From: Dictyoglomus turgidum DSM 6724
GTDB taxonomy: Bacteria > Dictyoglomota > Dictyoglomia > Dictyoglomales > Dictyoglomaceae
Assembly (NCBI RefSeq): GCF_000021645.1
Contig: NC_011661.1
Location: forward strand, 838,723-902,722
Reading direction: 5' to 3'
DNA: 64,000 nucleotides
This document shows positions 16,940-26,237 of this stretch, one piece after another. The notes under the pieces are model-generated. The model was not told the origin of the DNA, did no database searches, and saw only the letters and a program-made list of their open reading frames with translations. Position 1 is the first letter of the stretch. Every line of letters begins with the position of its first letter. Both the position numbers and the translations under genes were made by a program.

Positions 16940-17148
16940 TAGACAAAATTCAGGTAGGAGACATTTTGGAGCTTCCTAAAAAGCATCCCTGTGGAGGAAA
17001 CAGGTGGATAGTACTTTTCTCAGGAGTTGATATAAAGCTTAAATGTGAAAAATGTGGGCGTATTGTGATGCTTCCAAGAATAGAGGTGAGGAGAAAGGCA
17101 AAAAAGGTTGGAGAGGTAAACTTAGAGGAGCTTTTAAAGTATGAATAA
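16936..17148 (+). CDS. DUF951-family small protein
   Basis: The 70-residue protein contains the DUF951 hallmarks: GDILELPKKHPCGGNRW, then LKCEKCGRIVMLPR and a basic VRRKAKKV. The Cys residues in HPCGG and CEKCGR suggest a small metal-binding fold. The family's function is unknown. It is translationally coupled to the EF-G-like gene (ATGA overlap) and overlaps the start of proB by eight bases, so the three form one operon. Confidence 0.85.
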   Translation: MIDKIQVGDILELPKKHPCGGNRWIVLFSGVDIKLKCEKCGRIVMLPRIEVRRKAKKVGEVNLEELLKYE

Positions 17149-18256
17149 TTGGAAAAGAATTGTAGTAAAAGTAGGTACTTCAAGTATTACCGATGGAAGA
17201 GGAAGCCCTTCTGGGGAGAAAATTTTGTCCTTAGTTAAGGAGTGTGTAAAGCTTATAAGGGCAGATAAAGAATTAGTTCTTGTGTCCTCGGGTGCTATAG
17301 CTTCGGGAAGAGAGATTATACAAAAGCTCTCTAAAAGGAAAGATCTTCCTGCAAAGCAGGCTCTTTCTGCAGTAGGACAAGTAAGATTGATGCAGTATTA
17401 CTCTCAGCTTTTTTCTATCTTTAAGCAACCTATTGCTCAAATCCTTCTTACTGCAGAAGATCTTAGAGATAGAAAGAGGTATATAAACATTTCTCAAACC
17501 TTTGAGACATTGTTAGAAGAAAAAATTATCCCTATCGTAAATGAAAATGATACCGTAGCTGTCGAGGAAATAAAAATAGGTGACAACGATACTCTTTCTG
17601 CAAAGGTAGCTTGTGCTATTAATGCTGATCTTCTTGTAATTTTATCTGATGTTGAGGGTTTATATTCAGAAGACCCAAATATTTCATCAAATGCATTACT
17701 GATAACTGACGTATATGAAATTGACGAGAGTATAGAGAAAATAGCTGGTCCAGGGAAAGGTACAGGAGGAATGTTTACTAAAGTACAGGCTGCTAAAATA
17801 GTAACCGAAGCTGGCATTCCTATGATTCTTGCCAGAGCTGATGTGGAAAATATCCTTGAAAGAATTGTTTTAAAGAAAGAAAAAGTTGGAACCTTCTTTT
17901 ATCCATCAGAAAAACATTTAAACAAAAGAAAGCATTGGATGCTTTTTATGGCAAAGCCTGAAGGCAGAATTTACATAGATGACGGAGCAAAGGATGCGCT
18001 CCTAAAAAGGGGAAAAAGTCTTCTTCCTGTGGGAATTAAAAAGGTAGAGGGAGAATTCACAAGGGGAGATACGGTAAGTATTTTTGATCTTAGAGGGGAG
18101 GAAATTGCCCGAGGAATAACAAATTATGATAGTTTGGAATTAGATAAGATAAAGGGTAAGAATACCGAGGAAATAAGAAACATTTTAGGGGAAGATTTTT
18201 ACGAGGAAGTAATTCACAGAAATAATTTAGTATTAACCAATAGAGGGGACCTTTAA
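17141..18256 (+). CDS. proB: glutamate 5-kinase
   Basis: ProB phosphorylates glutamate in the first step of proline synthesis. The amino-acid-kinase domain (about 1-255) begins RIVVKVGTSSITDGRG and contains LVSSGAIASG, VNENDTVAVEE and GDNDTLSAKVA. The C-terminal PUA domain (about 275-365) includes IYIDDGAKDALLKRGKSLLPVG. Length (371) matches E. coli ProB. GAGGAGC lies about eight bases before the ATG at 17141. No proA follows: a terminator folds over the last codons and the next gene is a tRNA on the other strand. Confidence 0.94.
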   Translation: MNNWKRIVVKVGTSSITDGRGSPSGEKILSLVKECVKLIRADKELVLVSSGAIASGREIIQKLSKRKDLPAKQALSAVGQVRLMQYYSQLFSIFKQPIAQILLTAEDLRDRKRYINISQTFETLLEEKIIPIVNENDTVAVEEIKIGDNDTLSAKVACAINADLLVILSDVEGLYSEDPNISSNALLITDVYEIDESIEKIAGPGKGTGGMFTKVQAAKIVTEAGIPMILARADVENILERIVLKKEKVGTFFYPSEKHLNKRKHWMLFMAKPEGRIYIDDGAKDALLKRGKSLLPVGIKKVEGEFTRGDTVSIFDLRGEEIARGITNYDSLELDKIKGKNTEEIRNILGEDFYEEVIHRNNLVLTNRGDL

Positions 18257-18273
18257 TGTCCCCTCTATTTATT
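18241..18273 (+). terminator. rho-independent terminator of proB
   Basis: A perfect 10-bp stem (18241-18250 with 18258-18267) has a 7-base loop containing the proB stop codon, followed by TTTATTT. The left arm is coding sequence for the last residues of ProB. Confidence 0.8.
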
Positions 18274-18281
18274 TCCAATTT

Positions 18282-18356
18282 TGGTGGAGGCGATGGGATT
18301 TGAACCCACGACCTCTTGCATGCGAAGCAAGCGCTCTCCCGCTGAGCTACGCCCCC
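18282..18356 (-). tRNA. tRNA-Ala (anticodon CGC)
   Basis: On the minus strand GGGGGCG pairs with CGCCTCC (one G-U pair). The D-arm GCTC...GAGC, anticodon stem CTTGC/GCAAG, loop TTCGCAT (anticodon CGC) and T-arm GTGGG-TTCAAAT-CCCAT are all intact. The 3' CCA is encoded. It reads alanine codon GCG. A strong minus-strand promoter lies upstream. Confidence 0.95.
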
Positions 18357-18388
18357 ACTTAATCTCCATTTATCAAATGCCTATTAAG

Positions 18389-18417
18389 TTTATAAGTGAT
18401 AAAAATATTTTTGTCAA
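18389..18417 (-). promoter_or_regulatory. promoter of tRNA-Ala
   Basis: Read on the minus strand, TTGACA (18417-18412) and TATAAA (18394-18389) are separated by 17 bases, a near-perfect sigma-70-type promoter. The predicted start lies about 25 bases before the mature tRNA. Confidence 0.75.
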
Positions 18418-18440
18418 ATACTTTTAAAAGGAAATAAAAT
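18411..18440 (+). promoter_or_regulatory. sigma-70-type promoter candidate for the exporter operon, sharing its -35 box with tRNA-Ala
   Basis: TTGTCA at 18411-18416 and TAAAAT at 18435-18440 are spaced by 18 bases, facing the exporter operon. The -35 box occupies almost the same bases as the tRNA-Ala -35 box on the other strand. Confidence 0.45.
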
Positions 18441-18456
18441 TATTGAAAAAAGCGTC
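18431..18456 (+). promoter_or_regulatory. ECF-sigma-type promoter candidate for the exporter operon
   Basis: GAAATA (18431-18436) and CGTC (18453-18456) are 16 bases apart. The same arrangement, GGAATA-16-CGTC, occurs at 26238-26263 before the Spy-like/ECF sigma genes. ECF factors typically recognise a GAA-rich -35 box and a CGTC/CGTA -10 box with about 16 bases between. This is inference from pattern alone. Confidence 0.4.
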
Positions 18457-18499
18457 TCATTAAAGAGAAATCTTCATAAGAAAGGGTGTGAGAAGGAAA

Positions 18500-19207
18500 A
18501 TGGAAGATGTTTTTGTTTTGGATAACGTGGTTAAAATTTATAAGATGGACAGTGTAGAGACTATAGCCTTAAATGGTGTTTCTTTAAGAGTTGAAAAGGG
18601 AGAATTTATAGCCATAATGGGACCATCTGGATCAGGTAAATCTACTATGATGCATCTTATGGGATGTCTTGATAGGCCTACATCGGGGAAAATCTATTTT
18701 GAGGGAAAAGATGTCTCAACACTTTCTGATGATGAACTTGCAGAGATAAGAAATAAAAAAATAGGCTTTGTATTTCAAAGTTTTTATCTTCTTCCCCGTT
18801 ATGATGCTCTTCAGAATGTGGAACTACCCCTTATATATAGGGGTGTTCCTCCTAAGGAGCGAAGAGAAAAAGCAAAGTTAATACTTGAGAAAATAGGGCT
18901 TGGAGACCGATTACATCATAGGCCAACTCAGCTTTCAGGAGGTCAACAGCAGAGAGTAGCTATTGCAAGAGCTTTAATTGTGGATCCTGTTGTTCTTCTT
19001 GCTGATGAGCCTACTGGAAATTTAGATTCTAAATCCAGCCATGAGATAATGGAGCTTATTAGCAGATTACATAAAGAAGAAAATCTGACTATAGTGCTTG
19101 TTACTCACGAGGCTGATATTGCAAGTTATGCTGAGAAAATTATTAGGATGCAAGATGGTAAGATAGTGGATATTGAGGATAGGAAAAGGGAGATAAGCCA
19201 TGTATAA
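18500..19207 (+). CDS. MacB/LolD-type ABC transporter ATPase
   Basis: The protein (about 235 residues) is an ATP-binding subunit of the MacB/LolD class: Walker A GPSGSGKST, a Q-loop in GFVFQSFYLLPRYDALQNVELPL, signature LSGGQQQRVAIARAL, Walker B LLADEPTGNLDSKSS and switch VTHEADIA. It energises a separate MacB-type permease encoded four genes downstream. I prefer ATG 18500 to GTG 18488 because homologues start there, although the AGAAGG before it is only three bases away. It overlaps the TolC-type gene by eight bases. Candidate sigma-70 and ECF promoters lie upstream. Confidence 0.88.
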   Translation: MEDVFVLDNVVKIYKMDSVETIALNGVSLRVEKGEFIAIMGPSGSGKSTMMHLMGCLDRPTSGKIYFEGKDVSTLSDDELAEIRNKKIGFVFQSFYLLPRYDALQNVELPLIYRGVPPKERREKAKLILEKIGLGDRLHHRPTQLSGGQQQRVAIARALIVDPVVLLADEPTGNLDSKSSHEIMELISRLHKEENLTIVLVTHEADIASYAEKIIRMQDGKIVDIEDRKREISHV

Positions 19208-20540
19208 GAAAACCGTATTTTATCTTCTGCTAATTCTTATTTTTATTGTGACTCTTAGCTTTTCTGAGGACTATTTAACTCTTGAAAGCCTTAAACCTTT
19301 GTTAATAAAATCTCCTCTTTATAAAATTTACCAGGTGCAATATAATAACGCTTTACAAGAATATAATCTTGCCTATTCTAACTTAAAACCTCAACTCTCT
19401 TTACAGTTTTCTTATAATCAAGGTGAGACGAGTGTGACCTTAAATAATGTCACCTCTATGAGCGAGACAAAATCAGGGAATCTATCTCTTAGTTTTTCCC
19501 AAGTTCTTTTCCTAAAGGGACAGGCAGGTATAAGTATAAAATTAGCTGAGCTAAATTTGGAACAAGAGAAGAATAATTTTAAAACTAACTGTCAAAATCT
19601 ATACTACCAATTTATACAAAGCTTTTACAATTTATATCTTGCCCAAGAACAGTTAAAAATTTACGAAGAAAGTTATAATCTTAGCAAAAAGCAAGAAGAG
19701 GTAGCGGAAAAGCAATTTAAAGACGGTGTAATAAATGAAATTACTCTTTTAGACTATAAGCAGAAAGCAAAGCTTGCAGAGATAAATTACAATTCTGCAA
19801 AAAATAACTTGGAGTTAAGTTATAAATCTCTTGAAAATTTGTTGGGAACCACTCTCCCCAGAGTACCTGTAAAACTTGATGTAAATTATGAACCCATTAC
19901 GTATTCTGCTGATGAATTAATATCAAGGCTGTATTCAAATAATTTAACTATTAAAAATTCAACCCTTGATCTTGAGAAGGCGAAAGTAAATTTGGAGAAG
20001 GCAAATCTCCCGTCTTGGAATATTGGTATAAGTGGAAGTTATAGTTCGGGGAATATTACTTATGCTTTGTCCTTTGATACTCAAAATTATGCTCTTAATG
20101 CTTCGGTAAGTCCAAGCTGGAGTACTTCTCAAAAAAGTACTGAAAATATATGGAACTTTAAAATATCCTTCAGCACTCCTATTTTAGATGGTGGAAGTAA
20201 AAACATTACTAAATCTCAAGCTCAAATCTCTTTAGATCAAGCCCAAATAAATTATGAAAAAACTAAAAAAGATGTGGAACTCAATTTTTGGAAAACCTAT
20301 TATAATCTCTTGACAGCTCAAGAAACTATAGAGCAAAAGAAACTTCTTTTAGAACAAAAGAAGACCAATTTAGAGGCTCAGAAAATAAGATATAACCTTG
20401 GTTTGATTACAGATCTTGATCTTAAAAATTATGAGATTGACTATATGCAGGCTCAGTATGATCTTAAAAATGCAATTTTAAATTTTAATCTTCAAAAAAT
20501 TCAGTTAGATATTCTTTTAGGAAACTGGGAGGTAAATTAA
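19200..20540 (+). CDS. TolC-family outer-membrane efflux channel
   Basis: The 446-residue protein has a signal peptide (TVFYLLLILIFIVTLSFS), then two structural repeats of long amphipathic helices, as in TolC. Barrel-strand segments interrupt the helices at about 60-105 (PQLSLQFSYNQGETSVTLNN and LSLSFSQVLF) and 275-335 (IGISGSYSSGN, ALNASVSPSW, FKISFSTPIL). This gives the expected trimeric channel spanning the outer membrane and periplasm. The helix motif RYNLGLITDLDL in the second repeat is typical. It is the second gene of the exporter operon. Length and strand content are normal, unlike the next gene. Confidence 0.88.
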   Translation: MYKKTVFYLLLILIFIVTLSFSEDYLTLESLKPLLIKSPLYKIYQVQYNNALQEYNLAYSNLKPQLSLQFSYNQGETSVTLNNVTSMSETKSGNLSLSFSQVLFLKGQAGISIKLAELNLEQEKNNFKTNCQNLYYQFIQSFYNLYLAQEQLKIYEESYNLSKKQEEVAEKQFKDGVINEITLLDYKQKAKLAEINYNSAKNNLELSYKSLENLLGTTLPRVPVKLDVNYEPITYSADELISRLYSNNLTIKNSTLDLEKAKVNLEKANLPSWNIGISGSYSSGNITYALSFDTQNYALNASVSPSWSTSQKSTENIWNFKISFSTPILDGGSKNITKSQAQISLDQAQINYEKTKKDVELNFWKTYYNLLTAQETIEQKKLLLEQKKTNLEAQKIRYNLGLITDLDLKNYEIDYMQAQYDLKNAILNFNLQKIQLDILLGNWEVN

Positions 20541-20541
20541 G

Positions 20542-21570
20542 ATGAGAAGGCTATTCATAATTTTTGTATCTTTTGTGCTATTACTCTCCATCTCTTTTTC
20601 TCAAGAAGCAAAAGTATTATCTCTTGAAGAGGCTATAGATATTGCGTTGAAGAACAATGGAGATCTTTTGGTAGCAAAAATCAACTTAGATAATGCTTTT
20701 GTTGATTATGAAAATAAGAAAAAGGATCCTACAACTTTAATATTGGCGTTAAAACAGGCAGAGTTAAACTTAAGTTTAGAAAAGGTTAGATATGAAAATA
20801 CAAAATTACAAGTTATTCAAAATGTGAGAAATGCATATTTTAACGTCTTGGAGGCACAAACTCAGGTTAAATTATATGAAAAGCAATTGGCATATTATGA
20901 AGAGACCTTTAATGCTACAAAAGCCAAGTATCAAGTAGGGAATGCCACAGCAACTGATGTAAGTCAGGCTGAGTTAAACTATCTTTCTGCAGTAAATTCC
21001 TTAAAGACTGCACAAAATAATCTAACAATTTACTGGAGCCAGTTTTGGCAAACTCTTGGAATATCACCCATAGAAAAAGTGGTATTAAGAGAGCCAGAGA
21101 TGAAGGTATATAATTTTAATCTTGATGATCTGTTTAATATAGCTAAGGAAAACCTATCTTCTTTAGTTCAAGCCAAGAATAATGTTGAACTTTACGAGCT
21201 TCAAGTTAAACTTTGTGACAATGATTATACACCTAAAGCTACACTAATTTCTGCGATGAATTCTCTTGAAAGCGCAAAGAAGTCCTATGAACAGACTTTA
21301 AATAGTACAAAGATCACTATTGCTCAAAGGTTAGAACAATTAAACGCAAGTTTAAAGGATATAGAAGTTCAACAGAAAAATTTAGATCTTGCTAAGGAAA
21401 ATTACAAAATAATCCAGCTTAAGCTTGACGCTGGCTTAGTGACTAAACTTGATCTGATGAATGCTGAAATAAATGTCATAAAAGCTGAAAATAATTATTA
21501 TTCTTCCCTTCATAATTACTGGAAAAGTTTGGATAGCTTATCCTTAGCAGTAGGAAAGGCTCTTTATTAA
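20542..21570 (+). CDS. TolC-like protein apparently lacking the beta-barrel segments
   Basis: The 342-residue protein has a signal peptide (IIFVSFVLLLSISFSQ) and clear TolC-family helices: LSLEEAIDIALKNNGDLLVAKINL, a first-repeat helix pair with KYQVGNATATDVSQAELNYL, and the second-repeat KLDAGLVTKLDLMNAEINV. At the two places where TolC proteins carry about 50 residues of barrel strands (here near 55-65 and 220-235), the helices run straight on (KKDPTTLILALKQ and NDYTPKATLISAMN). The protein is about 100 residues shorter than its upstream neighbour, which is what loss of both barrel insertions would give. Without strands it should not span the outer membrane. It may form a periplasmic tube or combine with the full TolC. 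Confidence 0.7.
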   Translation: MRRLFIIFVSFVLLLSISFSQEAKVLSLEEAIDIALKNNGDLLVAKINLDNAFVDYENKKKDPTTLILALKQAELNLSLEKVRYENTKLQVIQNVRNAYFNVLEAQTQVKLYEKQLAYYEETFNATKAKYQVGNATATDVSQAELNYLSAVNSLKTAQNNLTIYWSQFWQTLGISPIEKVVLREPEMKVYNFNLDDLFNIAKENLSSLVQAKNNVELYELQVKLCDNDYTPKATLISAMNSLESAKKSYEQTLNSTKITIAQRLEQLNASLKDIEVQQKNLDLAKENYKIIQLKLDAGLVTKLDLMNAEINVIKAENNYYSSLHNYWKSLDSLSLAVGKALY

Positions 21571-21585
21571 TTGGAGGTTGAAATT

Positions 21586-22884
21586 ATGAAAAAGAGGCTG
21601 ATTATTATATTCATAATAGTAATTCTAATAGGAATTGGGGTTTGGTGGGGGTTTGGAAGATCTAAGAATAATGAGAAAAATAGTTCTATTCTCAATACTT
21701 ATACAGTAAGAAGAGGAGATTTGCTTGTTACGGTCTCGGGAAGCGGAACTTTGGAGGCTGAAAGAAGTCTTGATATTACAAGCAAGGTTTCAGGAACAGT
21801 TATATACGTAGTTGAAGAAGGCACAAGGGTTAAGGAAGGAGATATTTTAGTAAAAATTGATCCAACAGATTATCAAAATACCTATCAACAAGCTTTGATC
21901 ACTTACAAGAACTACGAGAATTCTTATGAGCAAGCACGATTAAATTATGATACCCAAAAGAGGCAGCTTGAGAAAAATCTTAAAGATGCTCAAATAAGTA
22001 GGGATAATGCATACATAGAGTATCAGAATGCAAAAAATAATTTAGAAAGAACTGAAGAATTGTTTAAGAAAGGTTTTGCTTCTCAAAGCGATTTAGATAC
22101 TGCGAGATTTAATTTTGAAAAAGCTAAAAACTCTATAACTCAGGCAGAGAATAACCTAAAATTAATAAAAGAAAATTATGATACTCAATTAAAAACTTTA
22201 CAAAGGGATCTGGAGGCAAGCAAACTTTCTTTAGAAAAAGCGAAAATAGATCTTTCGAATGCTAAGAGAAATTTAGATAATACTATAATTAGAGCTCCTT
22301 TTTCAGGTATTGTGGCAAATGTAAATGTAGTTAAGGGCCAGAATATATCTTCAAATGTCACGTTGATGACCCTTCTTGATACTAAAAATGTGGAACTTTC
22401 TCTTGAAGTGGATGAGACCGATATAGGTAAGGTTTTTGTGGGGCTTCCTGTGAGAATATCCTTAGATGCTTTTCCTGATGAGGAATTTGAGGGTAAAGTT
22501 ATTAGAATATCTCCTACAGCAACAATTTCCAATAACATCCCTATCTTTAAAGTGAGAGTTAGAGTTCCTAATAAAGATTTTAGGTTAAAAGTAGGAATGA
22601 GTGCCGATGGAGATATTATCCTTTTAGAAAGAAAGAATGTTCTTCTTGTTCCTCTTAAGGCAGTACAGAAAACCGAGAGGAGAAGTTATGTGGAGGTATT
22701 GAAACCTAATGGATCAAGGGAGTTGGTCAGAATAACCCTCGGAGAAGATGATGGGACAAATGTGGTGGTGGAAAGTGGACTGAAAGAAGGTGATGTAGTT
22801 ATTGTTCCATCTTCAAGTACATCCTCTAATACTAGTAGGAATCAACAATTACAAATAAGGATTCCAGGAGTTCCTTTAAGGTAG
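21586..22884 (+). CDS. MacA/HlyD-type periplasmic adaptor subunit
   Basis: This is a membrane-fusion protein linking the inner-membrane ABC permease to TolC. After an N-terminal membrane anchor (LIIIFIIVILIGIGVWWGFG) come a split lipoyl/barrel-sandwich domain (VSGSGTLEAERSLDITSK... and IRAPFSGIVANVNVVKGQNI), a long alpha-hairpin coiled coil (about 100-220), a beta-barrel domain (LSLEVDETDIGKVFVG...) and a membrane-proximal domain ending VVVESGLKEGDVVIVP. I chose ATG 21586, eight bases after GGAGG at 21573-21577, over the in-frame TTG at 21571. A Ser/Thr-rich tail closes the protein. Confidence 0.88.
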   Translation: MKKRLIIIFIIVILIGIGVWWGFGRSKNNEKNSSILNTYTVRRGDLLVTVSGSGTLEAERSLDITSKVSGTVIYVVEEGTRVKEGDILVKIDPTDYQNTYQQALITYKNYENSYEQARLNYDTQKRQLEKNLKDAQISRDNAYIEYQNAKNNLERTEELFKKGFASQSDLDTARFNFEKAKNSITQAENNLKLIKENYDTQLKTLQRDLEASKLSLEKAKIDLSNAKRNLDNTIIRAPFSGIVANVNVVKGQNISSNVTLMTLLDTKNVELSLEVDETDIGKVFVGLPVRISLDAFPDEEFEGKVIRISPTATISNNIPIFKVRVRVPNKDFRLKVGMSADGDIILLERKNVLLVPLKAVQKTERRSYVEVLKPNGSRELVRITLGEDDGTNVVVESGLKEGDVVIVPSSSTSSNTSRNQQLQIRIPGVPLR

Positions 22885-22893
22885 GTGAAAGAT

Positions 22894-24111
22894 ATGTTCT
22901 TAGAAATAATAAAAATGGCTCTTCATAGTTTTTCTACAAATAAATTAAGAACATTTCTCACTACCTTAGGAATTATTATCGGAGTTGCCGCTGTGGTCAC
23001 TCTTATGTCTTTGGGGGAAGGAACAAAAGCTACCATTGAGAAGCAATTTACTTCTTTGGGATCAAATTTATTAACAGTCTTTCCAAGATTCGGAAGAGGG
23101 ATAGGTCTTGTAAGAGGTGCTCCAAGAAGCTCTATTACTAATGATGATTACGAGGCTTTGTCGAAAGAATTAGATCCAAATAAGGTTGTAGCTATAGTAC
23201 CTTATAGTTCCAGAAATGTTCAGGTGAAATATAAGTCTGAAAATACAAATACCCAAGTAATTGGGACGTCTCCTGATTATTTAAAAGTGAGAGAAGTAAA
23301 GGTTGCTAATGGATCTTTTTTCTCTGAAGAGGAGTATAAAGCCAGCAAGAAGGTAGCGGTTTTAGGAGCATCGGTAGCAGAAACTTTATTTGGTAATGAT
23401 GATCCTATTGGACAGAGCATAAAAATTGCAGGTGTTACTTTCAAAGTTGTAGGAGTACTTGAACCTCAGGGACAACTTGGAGGCTTTGCTAATCTTGATG
23501 ATATGATATTTATTCCCTTAACCACTTTTCAAAGAAAGATCCAAGGTGGAAATTCTTTAAATAATATATACATTTCTGCCATAAGTCCCGATGTAATGAA
23601 TGACTTGCAATCTCAAATAGAGGATATTTTGAGAAAGAGACATAAAATAACAGATCCTAATAATGATGATTTTATGGTGCAAAATCAGCTCACTATACTT
23701 TCGTCATTAAACCAGTCTATGCAGACATTAACTTTGTTTTTAGCAGGGATTGCTGCTATATCTCTCCTTGTGGGAGGAATTGGGATAATGAATATCATGC
23801 TTGTTAATGTAACGGAAAGAATAAAAGAGATAGGAATAAGGAAAGCAGTTGGAGCAAAAGCAAGGTACATATTATATCAATTTTTGACGGAGTCAGTTAT
23901 TGTATCCGTTGCTGGGGGTATATTTGGAATATTAGTTGGAATTGTACTTTCTCAAGTTATAAAATCTCTATCAGGTCTTTCCGCTGTTGTAACTTTGTAT
24001 CCTGTGGTATTGTCTTTTACAGTTTCTGCTCTTGTGGGAATATTCTTTGGATATTATCCAGCTTATAGGGCATCAAAACTGAATCCTATTGAAGCCTTAA
24101 GGTATGAATGA
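22894..24111 (+). CDS. MacB-type ABC transporter permease
   Basis: The protein (about 405 residues) has the MacB layout: one N-terminal membrane helix (TFLTTLGIIIGVAAVVTLMSLG), a large periplasmic domain (about 50-275), and three C-terminal membrane helices, with the FtsX-domain motif RIKEIGIRKAVGAKARYIL and the terminal YPAYRASKLNPIEALRYE. It works by mechanotransmission with the separately encoded ATPase and the adaptor/TolC proteins, exporting periplasmic substrates. ATG 22894 has AGGTG six bases upstream; GTG 22885 is an in-frame alternative. The substrate is unknown. Confidence 0.9.
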   Translation: MFLEIIKMALHSFSTNKLRTFLTTLGIIIGVAAVVTLMSLGEGTKATIEKQFTSLGSNLLTVFPRFGRGIGLVRGAPRSSITNDDYEALSKELDPNKVVAIVPYSSRNVQVKYKSENTNTQVIGTSPDYLKVREVKVANGSFFSEEEYKASKKVAVLGASVAETLFGNDDPIGQSIKIAGVTFKVVGVLEPQGQLGGFANLDDMIFIPLTTFQRKIQGGNSLNNIYISAISPDVMNDLQSQIEDILRKRHKITDPNNDDFMVQNQLTILSSLNQSMQTLTLFLAGIAAISLLVGGIGIMNIMLVNVTERIKEIGIRKAVGAKARYILYQFLTESVIVSVAGGIFGILVGIVLSQVIKSLSGLSAVVTLYPVVLSFTVSALVGIFFGYYPAYRASKLNPIEALRYE

Positions 24112-24123
24112 GGAGGTGGAAAG

Positions 24124-24702
24124 ATGAGAAGGATAAAAGCGGTTTTAGGTCTTGTATTTATAATTCTTTTTTTTGTCTCTGTAGTTAATGCTCAAACAAC
24201 TCAGACCCAAACTCCAAGAAGAGGTTTTATGTCTCAAGAGGTGCAATATTTGACAAGATTGATAAGAGACTTGAGAGAACTGGATAAGGATAAAAAAGTT
24301 GCCATAACAAAAGATCAGGCTAGGAAGCTTATTTCTATTCTTCAAGAGCTTGGGAAAATGAGTGAATTACCTAAAAAAGAGGCTGATAAATTTATTAGTC
24401 GCATTGAGGGGACACTTACAGATGCACAATTAACTTATCTTGATAAACTACAGATAGAGAGGCAAAAGAGAATAGAAGAAATGAGACAAAAAATGTCTCA
24501 GCAACAATCTTCCTCGCAACAGCCTCAATTTAACCCTCAGTTGAGAAATCAACAGAATTTTCAAATGAGTGAAAGAGAAAGACAAGAATTTCAAAAATTT
24601 ATGGATGCTTGGAGTAAAGGAAAACCATTAAATCCTTTTTATCATTTATCTATTTATAAGAAACAACTTAACGATCTTATTGATTACTTAAAGAAAAAAT
24701 AA
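24124..24702 (+). CDS. secreted helical protein, Gln-rich, unknown function
   Basis: The 192-residue protein has a signal peptide ([19 protein letters not shown]), a helical region with [19 protein letters not shown] and [19 protein letters not shown], a Gln/Ser-rich stretch (about 125-155) and a helical end. The LTDAQ...LD element recalls Spy/CpxP (LTXXQ) periplasmic proteins, but the match is weak. It follows the permease by 12 bases and probably belongs to the exporter operon. Another Spy-like protein lies at 26302. Confidence 0.55.
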   Translation: MRRIKAVLGLVFIILFFVSVVNAQTTQTQTPRRGFMSQEVQYLTRLIRDLRELDKDKKVAITKDQARKLISILQELGKMSELPKKEADKFISRIEGTLTDAQLTYLDKLQIERQKRIEEMRQKMSQQQSSSQQPQFNPQLRNQQNFQMSERERQEFQKFMDAWSKGKPLNPFYHLSIYKKQLNDLIDYLKKK

Positions 24703-24745
24703 GAAAATTAAAATGGAAAAATATTTGAGGGGGAGGTTGATGTTG

Positions 24746-26230
24746 ATGTATATTCTTGCCTTGGATCAAGGTACTACAAGCTCAAGAGCTATTATTTTTG
24801 ACCAATTGGGAAATGTTATAAGTGTGGCTCAAAAGGAATTTCCTCAAATTTTTCCGAAGTCTGGCTGGGTAGAACACAATCCATGGGATATATGGAATTC
24901 TCAAAGGGAAGTAATGATTGAGGCAATAGAAAAGGCAAAAATAAAACCTAAAGAAATTTCTACTATTGGAGTTACAAACCAAAGGGAAACTACTATTGTG
25001 TGGGACAAACATACAGGACAACCCATATATAATGCTATAGTCTGGCAATGTAGAAGAACTGCAGATTACTGTGAAGAATTAAAAAGAAATGGACTTTCAG
25101 AGGTTATTAAAGAAAAAACTGGACTTGTCATAGATGCGTATTTCTCAGGTCCTAAGATAAAGTGGATTCTTGATAATGTACCCGAGGCAAGAGAAAAGGC
25201 TGAAGAAGGAAGATTGCTTTTTGGTACTGTGGATACATGGCTTATATGGAACTTAACAGGAGGAAAAGTGCATGCTACAGACTATACTAATGCATCCAGG
25301 ACTATGTTATTCAACATAAAAAATTTAGATTGGGATGATGAACTTTTGGAGATAATGAATATTCCAAGAAGCATGCTTCCTAAAACCTTCCCCTCCAGTT
25401 ATTTTTATGGAGTCTGTAATATTTTTGATGGTGTGGAGATTCCCATAACAGGAATAGCGGGTGATCAGCAGGCAGCTTTGTTTGGACAGTGTGGCTTTGA
25501 AGAAGGAGTTGTGAAAAACACCTATGGAACGGGATGTTTTATCCTTCTTAATACGGGTGAAAATATTAAATATTCTTCAAAGGGATTAATAACTACTATT
25601 GCTTATGGAATTGGAGAAAAAGTTAACTATGCATTGGAGGGTAGTATTTTTATAGCAGGAGCGGTAATTCAGTGGCTGAGAGATAATCTTGGACTTATTA
25701 AGAGTTCTTCAGAAAGCGAAATCTTAGCTAAGATGGTTGAGGATAACGGTGGGGTATATTTTGTTCCAGCCTTTGTAGGGCTTGGAGCACCTTATTGGGA
25801 CATGTTTGCAAGAGGTTTAATTATTGGACTTACCAGAGGGGCAAAGAAGGAACATCTGGTGAGAGCTGCTTTAGAATCCATAGCATATCAAACTAATGAT
25901 GTAGTAGAGCTTATGGAGCAAGAGACAGGTATTAAAATAAAAGAATTAAGAGTGGATGGAGGTGCTTCAGCAAATAATTTTCTCATGCAGTTTCAATCAG
26001 ATATTTCTAATTTAAAAGTTATAAGACCTTATATTACTGAAACTACCTCTCTTGGAGCAGCTTTTCTCGCAGGTCTTGGAGTAGGGATATGGAAAGATCT
26101 TGATGAAATTAAGAGAATTTGGAAAGAAGAAAAGGTATTTACTCCTTGTATGCCTGAGGAAAAAAGAAGATATTATTTATCAAAATGGAAGGAAGCTGTG
26201 AATAGGTCTAGAGGTTGGGATAAGGAATGA
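24746..26230 (+). CDS. glpK: glycerol kinase
   Basis: GlpK phosphorylates glycerol to sn-glycerol 3-phosphate. The FGGY-family signatures are clear: [18 protein letters not shown] at the start, [64 protein letters not shown] and [17 protein letters not shown] start at ATG 24746 because homologues begin [10 protein letters not shown] and GGGGGAGG at 24729-24736 is well spaced for it; ATG 24740 and 24713 are in-frame alternatives. Length is then 494, as usual. No glpF or glpD is next to it, so its place between two envelope-stress-like gene groups is unexplained. Confidence 0.94.
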   Translation: MYILALDQGTTSSRAIIFDQLGNVISVAQKEFPQIFPKSGWVEHNPWDIWNSQREVMIEAIEKAKIKPKEISTIGVTNQRETTIVWDKHTGQPIYNAIVWQCRRTADYCEELKRNGLSEVIKEKTGLVIDAYFSGPKIKWILDNVPEAREKAEEGRLLFGTVDTWLIWNLTGGKVHATDYTNASRTMLFNIKNLDWDDELLEIMNIPRSMLPKTFPSSYFYGVCNIFDGVEIPITGIAGDQQAALFGQCGFEEGVVKNTYGTGCFILLNTGENIKYSSKGLITTIAYGIGEKVNYALEGSIFIAGAVIQWLRDNLGLIKSSSESEILAKMVEDNGGVYFVPAFVGLGAPYWDMFARGLIIGLTRGAKKEHLVRAALESIAYQTNDVVELMEQETGIKIKELRVDGGASANNFLMQFQSDISNLKVIRPYITETTSLGAAFLAGLGVGIWKDLDEIKRIWKEEKVFTPCMPEEKRRYYLSKWKEAVNRSRGWDKE

Positions 26231-26237
26231 TATTTTT

